This document shows positions 59,500-62,459 of a stretch of DNA of 64,000 nt, one piece after another; the stretch's first letter is position 1, and each line of letters begins with the position of its first letter. Under the pieces are notes generated by a model. That model worked only from the letters and a program-made list of their open reading frames with translations, was not told the origin of the DNA and made no database searches. Origin of the DNA: Sipunculus nudus (lineage: Eukaryota > Annelida > Sipuncula > Golfingiida > Sipunculidae); contig CM049311.1 of the NCBI GenBank assembly GCA_026874595.1, positions 64,461,953 to 64,525,952 of the forward strand, given 5' to 3'. The translations under genes and the position numbers were made by a program.

Positions 59500-61757
59500 G
59501 TATAATAAATAGCACGTTAAACTGTTTGCATTAAACTGTGAGTCTTTCTGACAGACAGATAGACAGACAAAGAATATTACATGTAAGTCTGAACTAAATC
59601 ATAAAAATGCCCCACTCTGATCCCCGGCACAAGCTGTGGAAGCACTGGACACTGGCTTAGCTATGCAAGCACAGATTTCTTGCTGTCCAGGACTGGAGCT
59701 CAGGCAGGAGAGCGCTGGACACCAGTGACACAGCAGGGTGATCACTTGATTAGATAATAATGAGGTGTGGCTAATTACCAGATGTCTTCAGGGAGTGAAC
59801 AGGGTAGATTCTGCCAGGCAAACCAGGGATGTGAGTGCTTGGCCTTTAAGCTCAGATGACTAATAGTCAGCTGAGCTTAAAATACAGATAGCACCGCTAG
59901 TCTTGAGGAACATATGCAACTGTTGATGATCGATATTCAAGGCAAGAACTGTGGCAATCAATGTGTTAGTTACTTAAATCTTGAATCTTGAGCTTTGTAT
60001 CAAATTTTTAATTATTCTTGGGTGCACAAATAGTCCCATAACTGGAAAAATATATGTTGCAGTGACTTGATTTAAATATGGCAGTGACTTAATTTCAGTT
60101 ATCCAAGGAGATTTTTCAAGGACCTCCCTGGATGTCAAGGTAGAATATTCTAGGTATGACAGTAAAGTCGTGTGCTCTGTCTTGCTGTCTGGGTGCTTAA
60201 AATTGTTTTGGCCAGTAGCTTGCAGGATATAGGTCACTATGACCCAATTTCAGGTGTCAATGGAGATTTACCCAGGATCTCTCTGAATAACACATTAGAA
60301 GAATCTAGGCCTAAAAGATACAATCTGTGTCCTGTCTGACTCTCTGGGTGCTCAAAATCATAATTTTGGCCAGTAGTTTGCAAAATATAGGGCATAATGA
60401 CCTAATTTCCAGTTTCTAGGGAGATTGGCCTATGACCTCCCTATATTTACAGTTAAAGTTTCCAGGTGTTACGGCTATAGTTTGTGCCCTTATAATGGAC
60501 ATGTTGCTTCATCAAAAATTGAGGAAATATGCAAAAAAAATTGAAATAATAAAGGTGGCAAAACCAGTCTTAAGCAATAGACAAAACACTCCATGATCTA
60601 TATAAATGGAAAGAATCATGATGATCAATGCATTAGTTATTCAGATACTAGAGCTTTTGTATCAAATTTTAAATATTTCAGGGTGCAACAACATGCCCTG
60701 TAAGTCAGAGAATATAGGTCATAGTGACCTAATTTCAGGTGTCCAGGGGGAATTTACATGGACCTCAATAGATCTTCAATTTGAAGTTCATGGAATGAGT
60801 GGTTACAATTTGTGCCTTGTTAACAGACAACTAGACAACAGAAAAGAAGTGATTTGTTTAGCTCAGATGACTTTCAGTCAGCTGAGCTAGAAAACTGTGA
60901 ACACACACATTGTATTTATGTTTGACTAGGAATTCAAAACTGTTGTATGCAAAACAATAGCCTTTATAATCAAAATTTGACATTGAACATGTAACTTACT
61001 TTATTATAAAAATCATAGGTTCCCACAACCACTGGCTGACTTCCCTTCACATTGACCAGATCATAAACAGGATGAATGCGATCACCATCATCACTAAACA
61101 TGACTCGTCCTGTTCTCCCCTTCTTTACAACCTGTTTCACCAGGTAACTGAATCAAAATAAAGGTAAACTTAAAGGTTACATGAAAGGTCAAGTTCTAGA
61201 TCACAAAAAAGTCAGCATCAAGGTCACAGAAAAATGTGATCACCAATGTGCTTATTTTATACTTTTATGTTAATTTTCAAGAACTTCCTTTCTTAGAGAT
61301 TTTCATTATTGCACCTACCAGTGCTCTTGGTTTAAAATAAAATTGTTTTCAGAAGGATGTCATTTTGCATGAGCTACAGCTGAAGCTGAAATACAGTTGA
61401 AATACATACACATTGTATAGTTACAGTGTTTGCTTTATTTGGAGTTACAGTACCGACATAAGAAGGTGCACATGGGACATTTTCCTTTTCATCACAGGGG
61501 GGAGAAATGTATACTTATAAAATTCAAATACATATCAGTATTCTAGTGAGAATTTTATTATTCAATATTTCCCTCTCACTTGAACATGAGGGAGCCATTG
61601 CCCCACTGCCCATCAGCGTCACTGCAGTTTGAAGTAGGCTGAGTGATATTGATGTTACTGTTGTGCATTTCCTTATACCCATTAGCAATAACTTTGACGG
61701 CATCTCTGATATGGCCAGCTTCATCTTTAGCTTTCTGCAGCCTCAGGCCCAAAATAC
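14594..61757 (-). CDS. GRIN1: NMDA-type ionotropic glutamate receptor subunit 1 (13 exons in window, 5' part missing)
   Basis: GRIN1 is the obligatory glycine-binding subunit of the NMDA receptor, a Ca2+-permeable, Mg2+-blocked cation channel of the postsynaptic membrane. Thirteen exons (listed separately) join in frame for 2,060 nt, about 686 residues plus stop. In order they encode the end of the amino-terminal domain, S1 (PFIYV, APMTI...R), M1 ([19 protein letters not shown]), the pore loop with [10 protein letters not shown]3 with [13 protein letters not shown]2 (FIWDSS, SGFGIG), M4 ([18 protein letters not shown]) and the tail. The S2-M4-tail stretch ([26 protein letters not shown]) is closer in style to arthropod Nmdar1 than to vertebrate GRIN1. 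The first approximately 270 residues are beyond 64,000. All introns are GT-AG except the 15.3-kb one, which is GC-AG. Confidence 0.97.
15216..15361 (-). CDS. GRIN1: GRIN1 exon: M4 transmembrane helix
   Basis: It encodes [20 protein letters not shown], the fourth membrane helix, followed by [20 protein letters not shown] and ADRWRGNIE. The acceptor CTGACAG and the first 20 exon bases are the template of the minisatellite in the preceding intron. The donor is GTAACT. Confidence 0.97.
15345..16040 (-). repeat. 46-bp minisatellite copying the M4-exon splice acceptor
   Basis: About 15 units of 44-47 bp occupy most of the intron between 15,362 and 16,348 and run into the exon start. On the minus strand a unit reads ATATTTCTGTCTCTGACAG then GTGTGTTCATGATGGT(A/G)GCT. 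The first part is the polypyrimidine tract and AG of the M4 exon and the second is the exon's first bases. Most units keep the AG. The unit therefore spans an exon-intron boundary. Confidence 0.95.
16041..16348. other. GRIN1 intron sequence, no feature
   Basis: AT-rich intron between the minisatellite and the next exon; nothing else seen. Confidence 0.5.
16349..16453 (-). CDS. GRIN1: GRIN1 exon: end of S2 ligand-binding half
   Basis: It encodes [20 protein letters not shown] then [15 protein letters not shown], the segment leading into M4. The Cys is in the position of one partner of the conserved S2 disulfide. Splice sites are TATATCAG and GTAAGT. Confidence 0.96.
16683..17480 (+). mobile_element. 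Helitron/pearl-like copy 2 in GRIN1 intron
   Basis: The start AAGAGACCCATGGATCACAG is a diverged version of the family start. The interior (TTTAAGGTACTGATTT, GTGGTTTTGATGTTAGGCAG) matches the cores at 47,000-47,500 and 47,700-48,230. It ends near 'TTTCAAAACGTACCTTGTTA' without the 3' hairpin. Confidence 0.6.
17481..18025. other. GRIN1 intron, AT-rich, small TA run
   Basis: A short (TA)n/T run lies at 17,730-17,755. No gene is supported. Confidence 0.4.
18026..19342 (+). repeat. 'GCTTGCCGGAA' repeat family, copy 2, with subterminal inverted repeat
   Basis: It starts ACAAGACGACTAGAGGTTAC and GTGCTTGCCGGAAA and ends CGAAGATTTCCAGCAAGC near 19,320-19,338, so GCTTGC(C)GGAAA and TTTCC(A)GCAAGC form an inverted pair. 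The interior repeats units with 'CAGACAGACATACTGACAAA', 'GCAGCACCTCCTAGCGGCTA' and 'CAGTTTCAAAAGGATTCCTG', as in the copy at 6,980-8,250. It looks like a non-autonomous transposon with a tandem core. Confidence 0.6.
19479..19651 (-). CDS. GRIN1: GRIN1 exon: S2 domain with FIWDSS
   Basis: It encodes [20 protein letters not shown] then [20 protein letters not shown] and [17 protein letters not shown]. The WD pair corresponds to W731/D732 of mammalian GRIN1, which contact glycine; both are kept. The donor is GTAGGT. Confidence 0.97.
20943..20970 (-). promoter_or_regulatory. Cluster of AGGTCA nuclear-receptor half-sites
   Basis: The plus strand reads TGACCTGACCTGTGACCTGA then CCT, giving four overlapping or adjacent TGACCT (AGGTCA) hexamers in one orientation. 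Such direct repeats are binding-site consensus for RXR/ERR-type nuclear receptors. That this one is used is inference. Confidence 0.3.
22211..22262. repeat. GC-rich competing hairpins
   Basis: Three perfect short inverted repeats sit in 52 bp of otherwise AT-rich intron: CGGGGAAC-CTGG-GTTCCCCG (22,211-22,230), CCCCG-TCTAAA-CGGGG (22,226-22,241) and GTGGGGGC-GGA-GCCCCCAC (22,244-22,262). The first two share an arm and so exclude each other. Confidence 0.7.
22376..22449 (+). mobile_element. tRNA-like SINE head relic
   Basis: There is a box-A-like GGCTCACTTAGTAGCG and an exact box B GGTTCGATTCC (22,426-22,436) at tRNA spacing. The anticodon and T arms pair poorly, so this is a SINE head or tRNA relic rather than a working tRNA. 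Confidence 0.45.
24190..24347 (-). CDS. GRIN1: GRIN1 exon: S2 with [10 protein letters not shown]
   Basis: It encodes [20 protein letters not shown] then [20 protein letters not shown] and [13 protein letters not shown]. At the position of mammalian S688, a glycine contact, this protein has Ala ([10 protein letters not shown] versus TVKQSSVDIY). The acceptor is CAG preceded by a run of 12 T that abuts a transposon end. Confidence 0.97.
24364..24425 (+). mobile_element. Helitron/pearl-like 5' end fragment (copy 3)
   Basis: AAGTGACCCTGGGGTCATGG then TGCTCAGCTG is the family start, lying 17-60 bp from the GRIN1 acceptor at 24,348. Nothing of the core is recognised beyond about 24,425. Confidence 0.5.
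24426..25167. other. GRIN1 intron, no feature
   Basis: AT-rich intron; nothing recognised. Confidence 0.45.
25168..25316 (-). CDS. GRIN1: GRIN1 exon: M3 with the gating motif
   Basis: It encodes [20 protein letters not shown] then [20 protein letters not shown] and [18 protein letters not shown] is the near-invariant gate motif of ionotropic glutamate receptors. The acceptor TATAG is the 3' end of the GC-AG intron; the donor is GTAAGT. Confidence 0.98.
25390..25393. other. Target-site duplication CTAT, left copy
   Basis: CTAT precedes the left LTR and recurs at 34,046-34,049 right after the right LTR. A 4-bp duplication fits Ty3/gypsy integrases. Confidence 0.85.
25394..26312 (-). repeat. 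3' LTR of the Ty3/gypsy element
   Basis: 919 bp, repeated at 33,127-34,045. Element-sense ends are TGTTATGTGG and TTGTAACA. The purine tract before it (CCCAGGGATA in element sense) is weak for a polypurine primer. Confidence 0.95.
26313..27862 (-). other. Region between pol and 3' LTR with two small overlapping ORFs
   Basis: This is the place where env or other third genes sit. Two minus ORFs overlap in different frames: 27,461-27,688 (75 codons), with a hydrophobic stretch [18 protein letters not shown] that could cross a membrane, and 27,232-27,528 (98 codons, hydrophilic). Neither matches an envelope family I know, and both are short. A possible splice acceptor (CCCCTTGCAG, element sense) lies near 27,622. 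A real product is speculative. Confidence 0.35.
27863..32083 (-). CDS. pol: Ty3/gypsy pol polyprotein (PR-RT-RH-IN-chromodomain)
   Basis: The frame is open from the codon after the gag TAG to 27,863, about 1,406 codons, with no internal stop. Counting residue 1 at 31,927: aspartic protease LLDTGAQ at 14-20; RT with [10 protein letters not shown] (~396-405), [12 protein letters not shown] and YVDDILVYS (~462-470); RNase H TDAS (611) and TDHRAL (679); integrase zinc finger H893, H901, C931, C934; DDE residues D963, D1023 and E1059; GPY/F LGPYYI at ~1199; and a chromodomain-like end (~1290-1340) with [20 protein letters not shown]. No ATG-led start is needed if pol is made by stop-codon readthrough. 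All catalytic residues I can place are present. Confidence 0.96.
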   Translation of the reverse strand, partial: DITPDPELDRSALKQNSPSISRHNRPLNQVLRDPDIKCPHILVNLQNNRYNNLVTATVNSLEVQCLLDTGAQVSCIDWHTIQNLNNRGTIPVNPVNISYVKGIGNIHVKVMGQVDLTLKLGEFGTTHSFLVLTSSSVPIILGTDYLQKYQAQIDFSHNVLSLMNGKYHIPLCSKGRPSNHSYLRVAINTTCQPLTETILPVYTPDPYFSDTIGQVIPLSLLRKSKRLAGAYSINTLTNSKTVMRVMNPYTKPIKLSQGYPIASFRLLSPTSDAFTIIDRQVSMDINQVSASNTNEDNEKEYYKIAQSLNFNLEGTELNEQERYKLLAFLGSNRDIFATNITELGRTNVFSHSIDTGDETPIRLAPYRVSPTKKAEIDRQVQEMLDTGIIQESTSLWQAPVLLVPKKNGQYRFAVDYRKLNAITKPVSHPLPRIEDVFDSIGQAKARIFSVLDMASGFWQIPMHPDSIDKTGFVTHSGTYTWNVMPFGLRNAPSSFSFTVGTILKGLNFKNAVVYVDDILVYSRNLSEHLTHLSQVFTRLRQANLKLKPSKCHFATPKVNFLGHYITTSGVEMDTAKTQAVATFPQPKNPKQMRSFLGLCNYYRKFVKDYSKIAYPLTRLLHKDIPFNWDTACQNAFTKLKQALTTEPIVLVYPDFDKEFILYTDASDYAIGYILGQKDDHGKERVIAYGGRNLRNNETRWGITDKECLAIIEGIKHYNVYLANDRPFTIVTDHRALTYLDSCKNSSARLARWAMKLQPYKYTIVYKPGKSNVNADALSRRNYDISLQPISREDTRDVSSLSLLSTQTIPDQTSDLVEHRFTYSSQIITPEINQLQELAQASQNYTDATPQQLLEHLLPEITPIQELQGQDEDLIPIIKYLRNKTDLPDNQRLARNVILESQNYFLDNNILYHRYYPRSSSKQKNAPYIQLVIPHILRDDILRSYHDSLAAGCHFGINSTYEALRQKYYWHSMYADITKYIRSCDACQVAKRHFHARDAPLINYPLSSVFSRVHVDVCGPLKTTPKGYKYVLVMVDSFSKWVEAVPLREQNAQSIAKAIYNTFITRFGPPHSLVSDRGANFMSHLIKQLCKLFQITKVETSAYHPASNGQVEVYNRTLVQSLRTYIEADQSNWADLIPSLLMAFRFRPQAQLDGFSPYQILFGKKPTLPIDVQLLPAPKLSTPDQAYLDLLTTRLKQIREIVADITSETKDKIKQRHDIKASQPDFQVGDRVLLKRMAKTPGLTPKLLPKYLGPYYIAIANSNNTYKLIDCRTNKALPALVHSNRLKKYFDPQDRPTNRRDPPDHPTNDPPSTRVDSSQRDTSSRDRAILDPDSPGRSQTSHDAYAAVNRLMKCSKHQGKRVYFVKWVDKSQKSSWEYADDISPALIREFHIKRTMTGQVRKRKNKR
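32084..33070 (-). CDS. gag: Ty3/gypsy gag (capsid and nucleocapsid)
   Basis: This is the structural protein of the retrotransposon particle, 328 residues from ATG at 33,068-33,070 (MAPTGQK). The frame is open further upstream, to TTG at 33,124, but that part overlaps the primer-binding site. Capsid-like residues [16 protein letters not shown] and FTQRF..KGQR come first. An Arg/Pro/Ser-rich linker follows, then two zinc knuckles, [13 protein letters not shown] (CX2CX3HX4C) and [14 protein letters not shown] (CX2CX4HX4C). It ends at a single TAG (32,084-32,086) in the same frame as pol. Confidence 0.93.
   Translation of the reverse strand: MAPTGQKTSSDSTPSGKIDCSVIPMFYGDGDTDAIDWLDRFNTTAVLLGWTKPSVEGLRSDQRAEIFSLKLAPGSVAASWYRSLPLDTRKDFTKLAEAFTQRFARKGQRLAILRTFNTRVFQSNETVDHYIDHLRNMGAQLGKSEQDIMDAIKIGFPRGIQQYIDLKDPQNLEDLTELARKAVEFHPITNSPIPPQLNITELCEEISNAVWQRAPSTATESPLRRPRTPSRERTGMRSASPAPPPRWRSLGPQQPRSTQGYRQPRRSLPGNSQPPSPCPRCGYNHWAYLCRFKNVSCNFCGEIGHLARVCRNAKTTPKTVRFDRVMFK
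33110..33123 (-). other. Putative tRNA primer-binding site
   Basis: Three bases inside the 5' LTR, in element sense, is TGGTGGAGATCCGG. It starts with TGG, complementary to a tRNA CCA tail. I could not assign the tRNA. Confidence 0.5.
33127..34045 (-). repeat. 5' LTR of the Ty3/gypsy element
   Basis: 919 bp, collinear with 25,394-26,312 at an offset of 7,733, with one difference noticed. It should hold the element's promoter; I do not see a convincing TATA box to mark. Confidence 0.95.
34046..34049. other. Target-site duplication CTAT, right copy
   Basis: Pairs with CTAT at 25,390-25,393. Confidence 0.85.
34367..35776. mobile_element. pogo-like MITE, 1.4 kb, TA-flanked
   Basis: Left end CAGTCATGTCTCGTTGTAAT; right end, reverse-complemented, GAGTCAGGTCTTGTTATAAT. 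TA lies outside each end (34,365-34,366 and 35,777-35,778). About three quarters of the first 23 TIR bases match. No transposase is recognised inside, so it is non-autonomous. Confidence 0.7.
36366..37252 (+). mobile_element. pogo/Tigger-like deletion derivative, 887 bp
   Basis: Left TIR CAGTCGCAACTTGACATTCC; right TIR, reverse-complemented, CTGTCGTGACTTGATAATCT. TA flanks at 36,364-36,365 and 37,253-37,254. Subterminal repeats such as 'GCAATCCGAC' recur. The internal coding remnant is the C-terminus of a transposase. Confidence 0.75.
36727..37016 (+). pseudogene. C-terminal remnant of a pogo/Tigger/jerky-type DDE transposase
   Basis: The open frame ends with an acidic run ([15 protein letters not shown]) and then [20 protein letters not shown]. 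This is the usual end of Tigger-derived transposases: an acidic tail followed by a short helix with 'LRYIE'. The DDE core and DNA-binding domains are gone, and an in-frame TAA lies just upstream. It has no start codon of its own beyond an internal ATG. Confidence 0.6.
37378..39600 (+). mobile_element. Helitron/pearl-like element, complete copy (copy 4)
   Basis: It starts AAGTGACCCATGGGTCATGA. The core is about six imperfect units of roughly 300-340 bp, each with GAAACACTCCATGAT, 'GTTGTTCAGATACTTGAGCT', 'GGGTAACAGAGACCTAATT' and TTTGTGCCCTGTTAACAG. It ends with an ACAGACAACGGAC stretch and the 3' hairpin AGCTCAGATGACT / AATCAGCTGAGA. A local duplication of ATGATGCATATGCATGCAAA is at 38,317-38,372. 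Open frames inside are by-products. Confidence 0.75.
40599..40833 (-). CDS. GRIN1: GRIN1 exon: M1 and pore loop
   Basis: It encodes [20 protein letters not shown] then [20 protein letters not shown] (M1 and following) and [20 protein letters not shown] (pore loop). The Asn of LLNSG is the Ca2+/Mg2+ selectivity site (N598 of mammals). The exon ends GAAG and is followed by GCAAGT, a GC rather than GT donor. The frame into the next exon (GEG-TPRSF) confirms that this junction is used. Confidence 0.98.
40834..42106. other. GRIN1 intron with a small MITE
   Basis: AT-rich apart from the MITE at 41,750-41,893. No coding signal. Confidence 0.45.
41750..41893. mobile_element. Short MITE-like element
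   Basis: The ends AGTAGCGGATCCAG and CTGGATCTGCC are inverted repeats (GCGGATCCAG against GGCAGATCCAG), about 140 bp apart. Internal inverted G and C runs (AAGGGGTCTGAACCCCTCC) add a hairpin. Similar fragments occur near 3,110 and 23,960. Confidence 0.5.
42107..42268 (-). CDS. GRIN1: GRIN1 exon: S1 glycine-binding half
   Basis: It encodes [20 protein letters not shown] then [20 protein letters not shown] and [14 protein letters not shown]. Pro, Thr and Arg of [10 protein letters not shown] match P516, T518 and R523, which hold the glycine carboxylate in mammals. Splice sites are CTGTAG and GTAAGC. Confidence 0.98.
42269..42954. other. GRIN1 intron, no feature
   Basis: Nothing recognised. 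Confidence 0.45.
42955..43079 (-). CDS. GRIN1: GRIN1 exon: S1 [10 protein letters not shown] segment
   Basis: It encodes [20 protein letters not shown] then [21 protein letters not shown]. The Cys cluster (CCYGYC) matches the CCYGFC disulfide cluster of GRIN1. Splice sites are TCTGCAG and GTATGT. Confidence 0.98.
43410..43524 (-). CDS. GRIN1: GRIN1 exon: start of ligand-binding domain
   Basis: It encodes [20 protein letters not shown] then [18 protein letters not shown]. The Phe of PFIYV corresponds to F484 near the glycine site. The loop between S1 strands is shorter than in vertebrates. Confidence 0.97.
43525..44154. other. GRIN1 intron, no feature
   Basis: Nothing recognised. Confidence 0.45.
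44155..44247 (-). CDS. GRIN1: GRIN1 exon: WPGGE segment
   Basis: It encodes [20 protein letters not shown] then [11 protein letters not shown], the linker between the amino-terminal and ligand-binding domains; WPGGE is characteristic of GRIN1. The acceptor is TTATAG; the donor is GTAACT. Confidence 0.97.
44248..45702. other. GRIN1 large-intron sequence with HRE-type repeat units
   Basis: 44,248-45,270 shows nothing recognisable. From 45,270 to 45,700 are about three 136-bp imperfect units with 'AAGCTTTTCAAGAAGTGGGT' and 'CCTTGACCTTTGACC', the same unit as at 48,350-48,800 and 52,900-53,560. Confidence 0.5.
45703..48345 (+). mobile_element. Helitron/pearl-like element (copy 5)
   Basis: The start AAGGGACCTATGGGTCACGA plus CGCTCAGCTG fits the family. 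Two imperfect about 650-bp core units (46,930-47,530 and 47,590-48,235) follow, then an ACGG run. The exact 3' end comes last: the arms AGCTCAGATGACT and AGTCAGCTGAGCT (48,318-48,346) around a 3-base loop. About 1 kb at 45,740-46,760 is unrelated AT-rich DNA, perhaps an insertion. Confidence 0.6.
48244..48300 (+). repeat. (ACGG)n tetranucleotide run
   Basis: About 12 ACGG units with one ACAG interruption, just before the 3' hairpin. Shorter versions lie at the same place in other family copies (39,527-39,560; 53,722-53,760), so it belongs to the element's design. Confidence 0.9.
48346..49040. repeat. Tandem 'AAGAAGTGGGTCCTG' units and related spacer
   Basis: Three to four units of about 141 bp with 'GTGAGGGTGGGTGAGCAATA' and 'CCTTGACCTTTG'. 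From 48,880 a short direct repeat with 'TATGACATATGGAGACATGT' appears; the same motif lies just beyond the next element at 51,272. Confidence 0.55.
49058..51256 (+). mobile_element. 2.2-kb element with TIR CATATCCGCCAAAA and tandem core
   Basis: CATATCCGCCAAAA at 49,060-49,073 returns inverted as TTTTGGCGGATATG at 51,241-51,254. Between them are about seven units of 241-281 bp with GCAAAATTTTGGCCCA, 'CAGACAAACAGA(C/T)GGA' and GGTGGTGCCACCTGTCATAA. The right end also has a hairpin, AAAACATAGT / ACTATGTTTT, just inside the TIR. Non-autonomous; class unknown. A diverged piece of the same core is at 62,460-62,720. Confidence 0.6.
49523..50568 (+). repeat. 523-bp recent tandem duplication inside the element
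   Basis: 49,523-50,045 and 50,046-50,568 match at nearly every base I compared, much closer than the neighbouring 260-bp units, so two basic units were duplicated as a block recently. It gives two near-identical 60-codon frames (49,551 and 50,074) that are by-products. Confidence 0.85.
51389..53812 (+). mobile_element. Helitron/pearl-like element (copy 6)
   Basis: It starts AAGTGACCCATGGGTCATGA plus CGCTCAGCTG and ends with the hairpin-like AGCCCAGCATGACTG / AAGTCAGCTGTGCT near 53,776-53,805, after an ACGG/ACAG run (53,722-53,760). The core differs from copy 4: 136-147-bp units carrying AGGTCA half-sites (52,900-53,560), then a short piece of the copy-4 type core. Confidence 0.6.
53037..53482 (-). 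promoter_or_regulatory. Array of AGGTCA direct repeats (DR0/DR1/DR2)
   Basis: Four successive repeat units each carry TGACCTTGACCTTTGACCT or a close variant. The best (53,456-53,482) has four hexamers in tandem with spacers of 0, 1 and 2 bases. DR1 of AGGTCA is the consensus for RXR/HNF4/COUP-type receptors, and TCAAGGTCA for ERR/SF-1-type monomers. Binding is inference. Confidence 0.4.
53813..54120. repeat. Piece of Helitron-like tandem core
   Basis: 'GGTGATGCCACAAATGTTCA', 'ATAGGTTGCAGTGACC' and TTTGTGCCCTGTTAACGG match the copy-4 core. It is probably the left part of the copy whose 3' hairpin is at 59,853, split by the inverted-repeat unit. Confidence 0.5.
54427..54473. repeat. (TA)n microsatellite
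   Basis: About 22 TA units with one AAA break; part of the left arm. Confidence 0.95.
54494..54550. repeat. (TA)n microsatellite followed by CA/CT runs
   Basis: About 28 TA units, then ACAC and CTCT runs to 54,725. Its mirror (GAGA, TGTG, (TA)n) is at 59,355-59,496 in the right arm. Confidence 0.95.
54876..54934. repeat. (TA)n microsatellite
   Basis: About 29 TA units. Confidence 0.95.
55187..55250. repeat. 14-bp perfect inverted repeat
   Basis: CCAGTCCATGAAAT (55,187-55,200) and ATTTCATGGACTGG (55,237-55,250), with a 36-base loop. Confidence 0.8.
55319..55520 (+). promoter_or_regulatory. Promoter-like block: CRE, CCAAT and TATA motifs
   Basis: In one orientation there is a full CRE TGACGTCA (55,319-55,326), TCCAATTGG (55,394-55,402), then TATAAAA (55,474-55,480) with CCTCAGTGTTAAC about 20 bases on as a possible start. 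A further CCAAT lies at 55,574-55,583. It would fire rightward, antisense to the nested gene. Motif-based only. Confidence 0.3.
56208..57159 (-). CDS. Uncharacterised 177-residue protein, two exons, nested in GRIN1 intron
   Basis: Exon 1 is 57,045-57,159 (ATG at 57,157-57,159; an in-frame TAG lies four codons upstream). Its donor is ACA|GTAAGT. The intron is 418 bp. Exon 2 is 56,208-56,626, acceptor TTACAG, stop TAG at 56,208-56,210. Joined, the frame is open for 177 residues, starting [20 protein letters not shown]. It has a Lys-rich patch (KKAATKKKR) and seven Cys in the second exon ([27 protein letters not shown]), and ends GVPYVGHKW. No signal peptide or membrane helix. I do not recognise the family. 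Clean splice sites in frame argue for a real gene. It lies inside the inverted-repeat unit, on the same strand as GRIN1. Confidence 0.7.
57160..57800. other. Upstream flank of the nested gene, ending in (TA)n
   Basis: AT-rich, no further exon recognised. (TA)n lies at 57,749-57,784. The left target duplication of the LINE, ACATATACATATACAT, is at 57,785-57,800. Confidence 0.5.
57799..58149 (+). pseudogene. C-terminal end of an L1-like reverse transcriptase
   Basis: [20 protein letters not shown] matches the 'E-x-x-x-H-L-F-x-x-C ... W' zinc-binding end of L1-type ORF2. It is followed by the usual region with [26 protein letters not shown]. It is cut off before the first Cys of the knuckle. 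Stop at 58,147-58,149. The apparent upstream frame is (TA)n. Confidence 0.75.
57801..59216 (+). mobile_element. 5'-truncated L1-like LINE tail
   Basis: ACATATACATATACAT occurs at 57,785-57,800 and again at 59,217-59,232, directly after a run of 13 A preceded by CAATA. That is a target duplication around a poly(A)-tailed insertion. It retains about 350 nt of coding and about 1 kb of 3' UTR. The target was a TA-rich site at the edge of a (TA)n array. Confidence 0.88.
59248..59713 (-). repeat. Long inverted repeat, right arm
   Basis: Reverse complement of 54,121-54,826 (see there), with shorter simple-sequence runs and without the internal duplication. Confidence 0.85.
59442..59496. repeat. (TA)n microsatellite
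   Basis: About 27 TA units in the right arm, next to GAGA/TGTG runs (59,355-59,430). Confidence 0.95.
59714..59886 (+). mobile_element. 3' end of a Helitron/pearl-like copy (copy 7)
   Basis: It ends with the canonical hairpin arms AGCTCAGATGACT and AGTCAGCTGAGCT (59,850-59,879). Its core continues on the far side of the inverted-repeat unit (53,813-54,120), suggesting that the unit landed in this copy. Confidence 0.55.
59887..60891 (+). mobile_element. Helitron/pearl-like copy 8, 3' part
   Basis: Core units with 'GCACCGCTAGTCTTGAGGAA', 'CTAATTTCAGGTGTCC' and TTTGTGCCTTGTTAACAG, ending with AGCTCAGATGACT / AGTCAGCTGAGCT (60,859-60,888). The conserved 5' start is absent. Confidence 0.55.
61000..61147 (-). 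CDS. GRIN1: GRIN1 exon: end of amino-terminal domain
   Basis: It encodes [20 protein letters not shown] then [20 protein letters not shown] and [18 protein letters not shown] and the following segment align with TGRVEFNEDGDRK of vertebrate GRIN1. Splice sites are GATTCAG and GTAAGT. Confidence 0.95.
61580..61757 (-). CDS. GRIN1: GRIN1 exon: amino-terminal domain segment
   Basis: It encodes [20 protein letters not shown] then [20 protein letters not shown] and [18 protein letters not shown]. This aligns with the IIGLQL...ESAHISDAV region of vertebrate GRIN1. NIT and NGS are N-glycosylation sequons. The preceding exon must lie beyond the window, as I find no match in 61,758-64,000. Confidence 0.93.
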
Positions 61758-61968
61758 CTGCAAAATAAGTACAATAATATCATCTTACCAAAACCTTCAG
61801 AAATCAGGGGTTGGAACTGGCATTTATTATAATCCTTTCAAGTTCTCTTAAAGTACTATTACTGCTACCTTATTTTCTTTTATATATTATTGGCATATTT
61901 ATACAACTGATTGAGCTTTGACATATTAAGTTCAACATAAGTGGATGCACCAATGTTGACAAGCAGTA
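61758..61968. other. GRIN1 intron, no feature
   Basis: AT-rich; nothing recognised. Confidence 0.4.
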
Positions 61969-62340
61969 ACAAGTGGCCCTTTGGGCATGAAACTCAGCTG
62001 AATTCAAATCAAGGAACCTTGAATAATGGGTAACATGACTCCTAGACTGCTCAAAATCATGCATTTTACCAATAGACCTCAATAAGGGGTTACAGTGACC
62101 TTATTCTACACCCAGCTGAAACCATTTGTGCCCATCTGACTAACAGAGTTTTCATGGACCTCTCTGGATCTCAAGGAAGAAGGTCCAGTGGTTATGAATT
62201 GTGCCCTGTTAATAGACAACCACTTCAGTGAAGGTCTCAAAAATAGGGGGTAAACATGTGTAACAACTGAAAAAAAATACAGGTGGTGCCGTTAGTCTGC
62301 AGGAACTGATGAAATGCTCCATGATCAATATGCATACAAC
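61969..62340 (+). mobile_element. Helitron/pearl-like 5' part (copy 9)
   Basis: A diverged start, AAGTGGCCCTTTGGGCATGA then AACTCAGCTG, is followed by core pieces (CCTCTCTGGATCTCAAGG, 'GGTGGTGCCGTTAGTCTGCA', 'GAAATGCTCCATGATCAATA'). No 3' hairpin. Confidence 0.5.
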
Positions 62341-62459
62341 AAGGCCTACAGGCCTAATGTGAACCTGTGCATTGGGAAATACACCAGGTATAATGCTTCA
62401 ATGCTGGACCATTACTTTTCATGTATATGAACTATGCAAGTACTAAACATTTTGAATAA

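Noticed and set aside
54121-59713. Inverted repeat as a pure (TA)n hairpin artefact
   Set aside because: Long non-simple stretches (for example around CAGTGTCCAGTGCTT and CAATTTTATTGGAA) also match in inverted order, so it is a genuine repeat; an assembly artefact remains possible but is not suggested by the differing arm lengths.
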